From: Chlamydiia bacterium | GTDB taxonomy: Bacteria > Chlamydiota > Chlamydiia > Chlamydiales > FEN-1388 | Length of the DNA: 8,487 nucleotides | Direction: 5' to 3' | Assembly (NCBI GenBank): GCA_023269335.1 | Contig: JAHFTM010000069.1 | Location: 1 to 8,487 of the forward strand | Part shown: one piece after another, positions 1 to 5,401 of the stretch | Layout: each line of letters starts with the position of its first letter | How positions within the stretch are numbered: position 1 is the first letter of the stretch | Notes under the pieces: generated by a model | What the model saw: only the letters and a program-made list of their open reading frames with translations | Databases searched by the model: none | What the model was told of the DNA's origin: nothing | Program-made: the position numbers and the translations under genes

Positions 1-1
1 C

Positions 2-1048
2 CTGCATCAAGCTATCGATGCCCCGGAGCTGTATTTAAATGTCGATCGTACAAGGCTTGCAGAAGTTGGTTTAAAGCAGAGGGATGTTTCCAATGATGTG
101 CTGCTCTCTTATGGCACTGGCTCTGTGGTGACACCAAATTTTTGGCTCGATCGAAAAATGGGCATTCCTTATCAGATAGCTGTACAGACGCCAAAATATA
201 AAATCAATACAGTAGAAGATCTGATGCAGATGCCCATTTCAAGCTCCAAGACACATGAGCCTCAGTTATTGCAAGATATAGCCACACTAGAGCGTAGATC
301 ATCTCCAGGTGTTGTCACTCATTTTAACATTCAGCCTACGTATGATATCTTTGCAAGTGTACAGGGAAGAGATTTAGGAGGTGTAGCGGGCGATATTCAA
401 GAAATTGTCGACGAGTATAATGCAAAAATGACACCGGGAAATACGATTGTGATCAAAGGCCTTGTAGATGATATGCAACAAGTATTTAAGCGTCTGGCAA
501 TAGGTTTTGTTTTTGCCATTATCATAGTCTATAGCATTATGGTGATCAATTACCAGTCGTGGCTTGATCCATTTATCATTATTATGGCCCTTCCAGGTGC
601 TTTTTCAGGGATTATATGGATGCTTTATTTATCGCACACAACATTCAATGTGCCATCTCTTATGGGCACCATCATGTGTATTGGTGTGGCGATTGCCAAT
701 AGTATTTTACTTGTCACATTTGGCAATATGCAGCTCAGTGAGGGTAAAGATACCATTCACGCCATGCATGCGGCAGCATGCGCGCGTCTACGACCAGTAT
801 TGATGACTGCCTTTGCGATGATTGTAGGTATGGCTCCCATGGCCTTTGGCATTGGTGAAGGGGCGGAACAAAATGCGCCACTTGCCCGTGCAGTAATTGG
901 TGGATTGCTTTTTGCAACTCTTACCACGCTCTTTTTTGTACCGGTAGTATTTACTTTGCTGCGCAAAAAAGCAAATCCTTATCTTAGACATGAAAAAGAA
1001 GTGTATGTGCCCACAGAACATGAAATTTTGGAAGATGACGATGGATAG
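2..1048 (+). CDS. RND efflux permease (AcrB/HAE1-like), C-terminal part; 5' end outside window
   Basis: The reading frame is open from the first bases, so the gene starts upstream; 348 residues are visible of the roughly 1,000 usual for this family. The visible part begins in the second periplasmic docking/porter region (APELYLNVDRTRLAEVGL, then a PYQIAVQTP stretch). It then runs through five membrane segments at about visible residues 165-182, 190-210, 217-239, 264-283 and 297-320, corresponding to TM8-TM12. Typical family signatures are GVAIANSILLVTF in TM10 and RPVLMTAFAMIVGMAPMAFG followed by AVIGGLLFATLTTLFFVP in TM11-TM12. Members are proton-driven trimeric inner-membrane pumps that work with a periplasmic adaptor and an outer-membrane channel. 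The adaptor gene follows directly and overlaps this stop codon, so the two are co-transcribed. The substrate cannot be read from this part. The proton-relay residues of TM4 lie outside the window. Confidence 0.95.
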   Translation: MHQAIDAPELYLNVDRTRLAEVGLKQRDVSNDVLLSYGTGSVVTPNFWLDRKMGIPYQIAVQTPKYKINTVEDLMQMPISSSKTHEPQLLQDIATLERRSSPGVVTHFNIQPTYDIFASVQGRDLGGVAGDIQEIVDEYNAKMTPGNTIVIKGLVDDMQQVFKRLAIGFVFAIIIVYSIMVINYQSWLDPFIIIMALPGAFSGIIWMLYLSHTTFNVPSLMGTIMCIGVAIANSILLVTFGNMQLSEGKDTIHAMHAAACARLRPVLMTAFAMIVGMAPMAFGIGEGAEQNAPLARAVIGGLLFATLTTLFFVPVVFTLLRKKANPYLRHEKEVYVPTEHEILEDDDG

Positions 1049-2243
1049 TAGTGAAAAAGAAGATCAGTTCAAAGAAATACAAAAGAGCACAGCTGGAAAA
1101 ACAGCTTCTACAGCTAAATATAAGCGTAATTTGATAGGTGGACTGAGCATTGTGCTGATCATTCTTTTTCTGTTTAGTTTTTTACCACGCCTGATTCATA
1201 CTCTCACACTTGATGGTAAGGCAGCCAAAAAGAGTTATCCTTTAGCCACTATTGTGCAAGTTCAGCCCGATGACAAGCCGATTGAATTTAAGCTGCCAAG
1301 CTCGACGCAGGCAAATCACATCACACCCATTTGGGCGCGAGCAAATGGTTATTTAGTCGATCTTTGTGTCGATATAGGCGATGTGGTCAAGCAAGGTGAT
1401 CTTTTGGCAGTTCTTGACACGCCAGATGTGGATGCTCAGTATATCCAAGCGCTCCATGATCTGGATGTGGCGCGCTCCAATCGTGATATTGCAAAAATCA
1501 CGGCTGATCGCTGGCAAAGTATTTATGAATGCGATTCCAAAGCTATAGCCAAAGAAGAGGTAGACGAGAAAGTAGCTTCCTATGTGAGTGCGGAAGCCTT
1601 TGTAGCAGCTCAAGCGGCAAATATGGAGCACTACAAAGATCTGATGAATTTTAAATACATCATCGCGCCTTTTGACGGTGTTATCATTGAGCGTAATGTA
1701 GATTTGGGATCTTTGATCACAGCTGGTAATGGAGCCCCGCAGCAGCTTTTTGTCATTGCTGAAAGTGATATCATCAGGCTTTTTGTCAATGTACCGCAGT
1801 ACTATTTTCGCTTGATTCATGAGGGTTTAGAGGCAGCGGCTTCGATTCGTGAATTTCAAGGGAAAAGCTTTACAAGTAAAGTGGCGCGTTATGCCAAAGC
1901 ATTGGATCCAACAGCTCGAACTATGCTGACAGAGCTGCACATCGACAACAAGAGTGGACAACTCTTTCCTGGTCTTTTTGCAGAAGCTACTTTTCGATTC
2001 ACACCGGATGTTGCTTATTTTACTGTGCCGCAGCCTGCAGTGATTATTCGAGCAGGTAAGCCGAAAATTGCCTGTCTTGATGCAGAGGATAAAGTACACA
2101 TGAAAACAGTGGAAATCGGGATCGATAATGGAGCTACACTTCAGATAGTAGCTGGCTTAGAAGCAAACGATAGAATCATTACTAACCCCACGGAAAAAAT
2201 TAAAGAGGGCGTGAAGGTGAAGATTGTAAAAAATGACAAATAA
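1041..2243 (+). CDS. RND efflux periplasmic adaptor (membrane fusion protein, HlyD/AcrA family)
   Basis: A 400-aa adaptor that bridges the inner-membrane pump and an outer-membrane channel. I chose the ATG at 1041 because GGAAG (1030-1034) lies 6 nt upstream and the ATGGATAG overlap with the permease stop is typical of translational coupling. In-frame ATGs at 990, 1020 and 1035 are less well placed. Residues 1-30 are charged and presumably cytoplasmic. One membrane anchor lies at about 31-48, with no lipobox, so the protein is anchored by a helix rather than by lipid. The barrel-sandwich (lipoyl-like) halves are at about 97-128 (GYLVDLCVDIGDVVKQGDLL) and 205-228 (IIAPFDGVIIERNVDLGSLI). A helical hairpin at about 130-200 separates them. 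The beta-barrel and membrane-proximal domains follow to the C-terminus (AGLEANDRII). The order permease then adaptor is the reverse of acrAB. A channel gene, if linked, must lie upstream of the window. Confidence 0.93.
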   Translation: MDSSEKEDQFKEIQKSTAGKTASTAKYKRNLIGGLSIVLIILFLFSFLPRLIHTLTLDGKAAKKSYPLATIVQVQPDDKPIEFKLPSSTQANHITPIWARANGYLVDLCVDIGDVVKQGDLLAVLDTPDVDAQYIQALHDLDVARSNRDIAKITADRWQSIYECDSKAIAKEEVDEKVASYVSAEAFVAAQAANMEHYKDLMNFKYIIAPFDGVIIERNVDLGSLITAGNGAPQQLFVIAESDIIRLFVNVPQYYFRLIHEGLEAAASIREFQGKSFTSKVARYAKALDPTARTMLTELHIDNKSGQLFPGLFAEATFRFTPDVAYFTVPQPAVIIRAGKPKIACLDAEDKVHMKTVEIGIDNGATLQIVAGLEANDRIITNPTEKIKEGVKVKIVKNDK

Positions 2244-2248
2244 CTAAA

Positions 2249-2276
2249 AGACATCTGTCTATTTATAATATTTTTT
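2249..2276 (+). terminator. Possible weak terminator after the efflux operon
   Basis: Just after the adaptor stop, AGAC (2249-2252) can pair with GTCT (2257-2260) around a 4-nt loop. A T-rich stretch with seven T (2271-2276 plus flanking AT) follows about 10 nt later. The stem is only 4 bp and the T run is not adjacent, so termination here is plausible but poorly supported. Confidence 0.25.
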
Positions 2277-2373
2277 CCTCTTGTAATGTGAATGCGAAGC
2301 GTTAATATGATAGATAATGTTGCGTTCAAATGTAAATAAAACTACTATTTGCCTCTATCAATAGGAGGTTAGT

Positions 2374-3612
2374 ATGACGATTGGTGCCATGCCTGCAGCT
2401 ACAGCTGCAGTAACAACAGAATACTGTCAACTTACACAGCCAGTTCACCGTAAAGGCTGTCCCTGCAAACAAACCTCCACTTACCGAACTTCTACGCTGC
2501 CTCAAGGTGCTCGCACACAACTGATACATGAGTTCACGACCATGCAGCTGGTTCATCAAACAAAAACGGGGCAAGTAAAAAATTCGCTTCCTTTGGATAA
2601 AATTCACCATGAGCTAGAGACTGAATCTTTGCACCTTAGTGGGTCTGGTGCGGCAAATATTTTAGTAAGCAAGGTAAGCTTCGATTGTTTGATTGTGGAT
2701 AAATCAGGAAAGGAACATCGCGAGTATCTCTCTTTTGATTTAAGAGTTCCCGGCGCAAATACAGAAAACGAAGCTGTCTTTTCTTATGATCTGATTGAAA
2801 AAGCATATGGTAGTAAAGCAAACCTGTATGCTGCTATGAAACATTTTCATACTGTAGGACACGCCTTTGCAAATCCACAAAAACAGACTCATGGCCATTT
2901 GCCAGATTATGATGCTGCCTCTCCAAAACATGATCAGTACATCAGGCATACAGAACAGATGCTTGTAGCCTACTTGGCCACTCCTCAAGCTGCACAAATG
3001 CTTTGTAACCGCTTACGGACAGAGCTGCGTGGCAAATATCCAGATGCCTGTCAAGTGAAGGTATACAATATGGGACTGCATATGCATTCAACGAAGAGCT
3101 GTTGTGCACCATGTGAATACACACTCCTTGGCTTGATGCGAGATCAGCAGGGATTACGACAAAATGGAACACTTCTAGGCTTTTTGCCAAATTTTACAAC
3201 TGTGAGTGCTCTTCCAAATGAAAGTCTTCGATTTACTCTTCCGAAAAAATCACATTTTAGGCTTTTAGTTACAGTGACAGCAAGTGGCCCTGATGCTGAT
3301 CACCGAAAAAAACCGACATATACTGTAAAAAAGCAGGACGTTAAAACTAAAGTCCTGCCACATGTAATCCTTGTAAAAGACAAAAGTGCCTCTGCACATA
3401 TCTTTGAAACACTATTACTGAATGGTTATGATGCAAGAAGGCTGCCGCCAGCGTCTACTCTGGGTGATAAAACAGTTGGAATTAGCGGGTCAAAGGCAAC
3501 TCCAGGCAGCCGAGGAACAGTAACGAGAGTAAATACAACTCGAGCAACGGCAGCAAATGAGATAGAAGAATACATCAACATGTTAAACCAGTTCTCTCAA
3601 CTGAAGATATAA
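2374..3612 (+). CDS. Deaminase-fold protein (OTT_1508-like candidate), putative effector or toxin
   Basis: A 412-aa protein with a strong Shine-Dalgarno (AGGAGG, 2363-2368, 5 nt before the ATG), so the start is secure. No signal peptide or membrane segment is visible. The N-terminus is rich in Ala and Thr, with cysteines at 18, 29 and 31. The diagnostic region is residues 185-255. RHTEQMLVAYL places H192 and E194 at the start of a helix. After about 50 residues and a probable beta strand comes HSTKSCCAPCEYTLLGLM with C243, C244 and C247. HxE followed by a C-x-x-C pair at the start of the next helix is the zinc-binding and proton-shuttle layout of the cytidine/adenosine deaminase superfamily. 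The SK-CC-x-PCE form resembles the OTT_1508-like family, described from Orientia and from fungi. Residues 290-350 form a further beta-rich segment, and 360-395 a Ser/Thr/Arg/Gly-rich tail that looks disordered. The substrate is unknown, and nucleotide, nucleic acid or peptide-linked targets are all possible. The deaminase fold is my inference from the motif. The gene is monocistronic, convergent with a small lipoprotein gene, and has no visible immunity-like partner. Confidence 0.6.
   Translation: MTIGAMPAATAAVTTEYCQLTQPVHRKGCPCKQTSTYRTSTLPQGARTQLIHEFTTMQLVHQTKTGQVKNSLPLDKIHHELETESLHLSGSGAANILVSKVSFDCLIVDKSGKEHREYLSFDLRVPGANTENEAVFSYDLIEKAYGSKANLYAAMKHFHTVGHAFANPQKQTHGHLPDYDAASPKHDQYIRHTEQMLVAYLATPQAAQMLCNRLRTELRGKYPDACQVKVYNMGLHMHSTKSCCAPCEYTLLGLMRDQQGLRQNGTLLGFLPNFTTVSALPNESLRFTLPKKSHFRLLVTVTASGPDADHRKKPTYTVKKQDVKTKVLPHVILVKDKSASAHIFETLLLNGYDARRLPPASTLGDKTVGISGSKATPGSRGTVTRVNTTRATAANEIEEYINMLNQFSQLKI
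2393..2410 (+). repeat. Perfect inverted repeat just inside the deaminase-like gene
   Basis: CTGCAGC (2393-2399) and GCTGCAG (2404-2410) form a 7-bp G+C-rich stem around a 4-nt TACA loop, starting 19 nt after the A of the start codon. It falls in a run of Ala codons, so it may be a by-product of coding, but its position could slow translation initiation. Confidence 0.45.
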
Positions 3613-3628
3613 CTTAGAAATTAAGTTA
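3610..3628. terminator. Small inverted repeat between convergent stop codons
   Basis: TAACTTA (3610-3616) and TAAGTTA (3622-3628) form a perfect 7-bp AT-only-plus-one-GC stem with a 5-nt loop. The arms contain the TAA stop of the deaminase-like gene and the TAA stop of the small lipoprotein gene on the other strand. There is no T run on either side, so it is at best a weak bidirectional terminator. Confidence 0.3.
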
Positions 3629-3775
3629 GCGAACTTCTATAACAGCAGGACGCTCTTCAATGTAGACTCTATCATGGTGATGATGATAGTGATGATAGTC
3701 CTCTTCTTTTACAACACAGCCTGAAAAGGCTGTTAAGAGCGTCCAGATCCCAATGCACAAAGACAAATGTTTCAT
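3626..3775 (-). CDS. Tiny histidine-rich lipoprotein, 49 aa
   Basis: The - strand has an ORF of 49 codons from ATG (3775-3773) to TAA (3628-3626). It opens with MKHLSLCIGIWTLLTAFSGC, a textbook short lipoprotein signal: positive N-terminus, hydrophobic core, and lipobox FSGC with the lipidated cysteine at residue 20. The mature part is only 30 residues. It contains six histidines and two tyrosines within residues 27-34 (YHHYHHHH), flanked by acidic residues (EED before, D after), and ends in an ERPAVIEVR tail. His clusters of this kind bind Zn, Ni, Cu or Co in other proteins, so a role in envelope metal binding is possible, but nothing in the sequence fixes it. The Shine-Dalgarno is imperfect: AGGG lies about 12 nt upstream of the ATG. 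The gene converges on the deaminase-like gene with 13 bp between stops. I do not recognise a named family. The signal peptide plus a clean ORF makes it a real gene rather than noise. Confidence 0.72.
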   Translation of the reverse strand: MKHLSLCIGIWTLLTAFSGCVVKEEDYHHYHHHHDRVYIEERPAVIEVR

Positions 3776-3929
3776 AAATCTACCAGACCCTTTTCTTTCT
3801 GTTTAAAAATTTTATATAGAGTATATGGTGAATATTCATCCAGAGAAAATTTCGTTGAGTATATGTGCTGTACGTAAATTATATTTTCTACTTAAGATCC
3901 GACTAATTTAGGAAAATCAAAATACACAT
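3776..3929. promoter_or_regulatory. Divergent intergenic region with candidate promoters
   Basis: This 154-bp AT-rich spacer lies between the outward-facing lipoprotein (-) and glycosyltransferase (+) genes, so both promoters should be here. On the + strand TTGAGT (3855-3860) and TATATT (3880-3885) are separated by 19 nt, or 18 nt if TTATAT is used. On the - strand a TATACT/TATAAA-like stretch lies around 3810-3830 without a clear -35 box. These assignments are by eye and tentative. Confidence 0.35.
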
Positions 3930-5024
3930 ATGTCTTTACCTTCTCAAACTATTTGCCTGAACATGATTGTAAAAAACGAAAGTGGTGTCATCTGCCGCTG
4001 TCTTCAATCAGTATTACCGCTCATTAACTATTGGGTCATTGTTGATACAGGATCTACTGACGGCACACAAAAGTGCATTTGCGAATTTTTAAAAGATGTT
4101 CCAGGAGAGCTGCATGAAAAAAGCTGGGTGAACTACCAGCATAATCGTAATGAGGCGCTAGCTCTGGCTAAAGGCAAAGGCGATTATCTTCTTTTGATGG
4201 ATGCAGATGATTTTTTGGAATTTGATGCTGGTTTTTCTTTACCAAAATTGAAGCAAGACTACTACTTGATGAGTAGAGTTGATAAGGAATTGGGCGCAAG
4301 GGCATTTCGGATAAAACTGATCAACAATCATCTCAATTGGAACTGGGAGTATGTGATACATGAAGCACTCTCGACTACAGATAAAAAAAAATGGGGACAG
4401 CTTGAGAAAGTAAGGGATGTTATCTGTCATGATGGTGTGCGTGCTCGAGATAAAAACACCCTTTACAAGGATATTGAAGTACTGAAAGAATGTGTGAAAA
4501 AGGAGCCTGAAAATAGCCGTTATGTGTATTACCTAGCACAGTCTTATAATGGGACGAAACAGTATGTACAGGCGTTAGAGTGTTTTGAGAAAAGAGCTAA
4601 AATGGGTGGCTTTGATGAAGAAGTCTTTTGGTCGTTACTGCTCAAAGGCAAGCTACAACAGAAGCTTAAAATGGCTGCAAATATTGTCATTGAAAGCTTT
4701 TTTAATGCGTATCAATATCGACCTACAAGAGCTGAGCCTCTTTACTATTTAGTAGCCCTTTACATGGATATAAAAAATTATGAGTTTGCTTATACGCTTG
4801 TAAAAAAAGCACTCTCAATACCTATACCTTATGAAGCAACTACTGTGGAGGTGTGGATTTATGAGTATGGTTTGGCATATGCGCTTGCAAGCGCAGCTTA
4901 TTTAACTGCAAGATATAGCGAGGCTCTGGATGTCTGCAATGAGCTTTTAGCAAATGCGAAAATGCCCAAATCAATGCTAGAGGAGCTTACTCAATTACAC
5001 TTTCTAGTTTCCATTAAGAGGTAG
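3930..5024 (+). CDS. Family-2 glycosyltransferase with TPR-like C-terminal half
   Basis: A 364-aa cytoplasmic protein without signal peptide or membrane segment. The N-terminal GT-A domain shows the family-2 landmarks in order: CLNMIVKNES (9-18), the nucleotide-binding strand VIVDTGSTDGT (36-46), HNRNEAL (71-77) and the metal-binding acidic motif LLLMDADDFL (87-96). WEYVIHE (139-145) is the conserved segment seen in this subgroup after the DxD motif. From about 175 to 345 the sequence is helical and repetitive (KEPENSRYVYYLAQSY, YVQALECFEKRA, EPLYYLVALYMDIKNYEFA, YSEALDVCNELL), which reads as degenerate tetratricopeptide repeats. Such two-part proteins transfer sugars to lipopolysaccharide, other glycans or proteins; the acceptor is not evident. 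The start is the only sensible one, since an in-frame stop lies at 3909-3911. However, the nearest Shine-Dalgarno-like AGGAA (3910-3914) is 15 nt away, so initiation may be inefficient. No neighbouring gene on the same strand forms an operon with it. Confidence 0.88.
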   Translation: MSLPSQTICLNMIVKNESGVICRCLQSVLPLINYWVIVDTGSTDGTQKCICEFLKDVPGELHEKSWVNYQHNRNEALALAKGKGDYLLLMDADDFLEFDAGFSLPKLKQDYYLMSRVDKELGARAFRIKLINNHLNWNWEYVIHEALSTTDKKKWGQLEKVRDVICHDGVRARDKNTLYKDIEVLKECVKKEPENSRYVYYLAQSYNGTKQYVQALECFEKRAKMGGFDEEVFWSLLLKGKLQQKLKMAANIVIESFFNAYQYRPTRAEPLYYLVALYMDIKNYEFAYTLVKKALSIPIPYEATTVEVWIYEYGLAYALASAAYLTARYSEALDVCNELLANAKMPKSMLEELTQLHFLVSIKR

Positions 5025-5078
5025 AATAAAAATTTAATTTGTTGTAAATTTACAGTTGTATTTTATTCATCAAAAGAG

Positions 5079-5090
5079 ATACTTAAGTAT
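5079..5090. promoter_or_regulatory. Perfect 12-bp palindrome, possible operator
   Basis: ATACTTAAGTAT is a perfect palindrome with no loop, the form expected of a dimeric repressor site. It lies 55 bp after the glycosyltransferase stop and about 310 bp before the ABC importer start. No promoter elements could be tied to it, and AT-rich DNA produces such palindromes by chance fairly often. Confidence 0.25.
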
Positions 5091-5294
5091 TCATTTAAAA
5101 GATGGTTTTTATGGATTCGTTACTAATAATCACATCTACGTCCCAAAACAAGATCCAAAAACGATCATCGTTACCGCTTGCTTTAACATCTTCTCTTCAG
5201 TCCTTTTTTATACCTCAGTATTTTTATTTTTTTAGAAAAAAAATGGAGCTTGAGGGTTAGGAGTAAGAGAAGGAAAAAGAAAAAATTACAAACC

Positions 5295-5329
5295 AAAACC
5301 CCGGTTCTAAAGCTGGGGTTTTGTTTTTT
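5295..5329 (+). terminator. Strong factor-independent terminator upstream of the ABC operon
   Basis: AAAACCCCGG (5295-5304) pairs with CTGGGGTTTT (5313-5322), giving 10 bp with one G-T pair and an 8-nt loop. TTTTGTTTTTT (5319-5329) follows directly. This is the clearest terminator in the window. It is 271 bp past the glycosyltransferase stop and only about 70 bp before the next start codon. It therefore either ends a leader or non-coding transcript, or acts as an attenuator for the importer operon. Confidence 0.82.
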
Positions 5330-5353
5330 ACCTTCCTTGTATGGAAAGTAGCC

Positions 5354-5389
5354 CTGGCTAAAAGAGAAAAGAGCCGGTGTTATTTTTAT
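5354..5389 (+). promoter_or_regulatory. Second terminator-like hairpin in the ABC operon leader
   Basis: CTGGCT (5354-5359) pairs with AGCCGG (5372-5377), a 6-bp stem with one G-T pair and a 12-nt purine loop. TGTTATTTTTAT follows, and then the AGGAAG ribosome binding site. Its 5' side (CCCTGGCT, 5352-5359) can instead pair with AGCTGGGG (5311-5318) of the upstream terminator. Its 3' side (AGAGCCGG, 5370-5377) can pair with CCGGTTCT (5301-5308). This suggests a switchable leader, inferred from base pairing only. Confidence 0.4.
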
Positions 5390-5401
5390 AAGGAAGTCGT
5401 T

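Larger units (their letters stand above)
5025..5401. other. 377-bp gene-poor region upstream of the ABC importer operon
   Basis: No convincing gene is present. The first part is very AT-rich, with an inverted repeat AAATTTA (5030-5036)/TAAATTT (5045-5051) after the glycosyltransferase stop. A 12-bp palindrome follows at 5079-5090. A 52-codon ATG ORF (5102-5260) has no ribosome binding site and no recognisable product. Another frame is open at 5038-5235 but lacks an ATG. From 5252 to 5290 the + strand is almost pure purine. It is followed by a strong terminator and then a second hairpin just before the binding-protein gene. The region most likely holds the promoter and leader of the ABC operon, possibly with decayed coding sequence. 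Confidence 0.6.

Noticed and set aside
990..1040. Earlier ATG starts for the adaptor (990, 1020, 1035)
   Set aside because: They give longer overlaps with the permease and an odd Cys/Met/Trp-rich N-terminus. The ATG at 1041 has the properly spaced GGAAG.
1353..1820. 155-codon antisense ORF within the adaptor gene
   Set aside because: It lies entirely inside a well-supported gene, has no ribosome binding site, and has a composition explained by the complementary codons.
2374..3612. Reading the Cys-rich motif of the 412-aa protein as a zinc ribbon or redox CxxC
   Set aside because: The upstream HTE helix at the right distance and the PCE-helix context fit a deaminase zinc site better. N-terminal C29/C31 lack partners for a ribbon.
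3670..3700. GATGATGATAGTGATGATAG short tandem repeat
   Set aside because: It is simply the complement of the His/Tyr codons of the small lipoprotein gene, not an independent repeat element.
5137..5190. - strand 17-codon ORF starting MLKQAVTMIVFGSCFGT with a GAAGAG-like site before it, resembling a lipoprotein signal
   Set aside because: It stops right after the hydrophobic stretch, so there is no mature protein; most likely chance.
5102..5260. 52-codon ATG ORF (begins MVFMDSLLIITSTSQ) between the glycosyltransferase and the ABC operon
   Set aside because: It has no Shine-Dalgarno, a composition typical of AT-rich non-coding DNA (a Phe-rich C-terminal part) and no recognisable product. An overlapping frame is equally open.
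5321..5401. N-terminal extension of the binding protein from a TTG at 5321
   Set aside because: The codon is inside a terminator hairpin tail, and the extension would bury the lipoprotein signal peptide. The ATG at 5402 has a good ribosome binding site.
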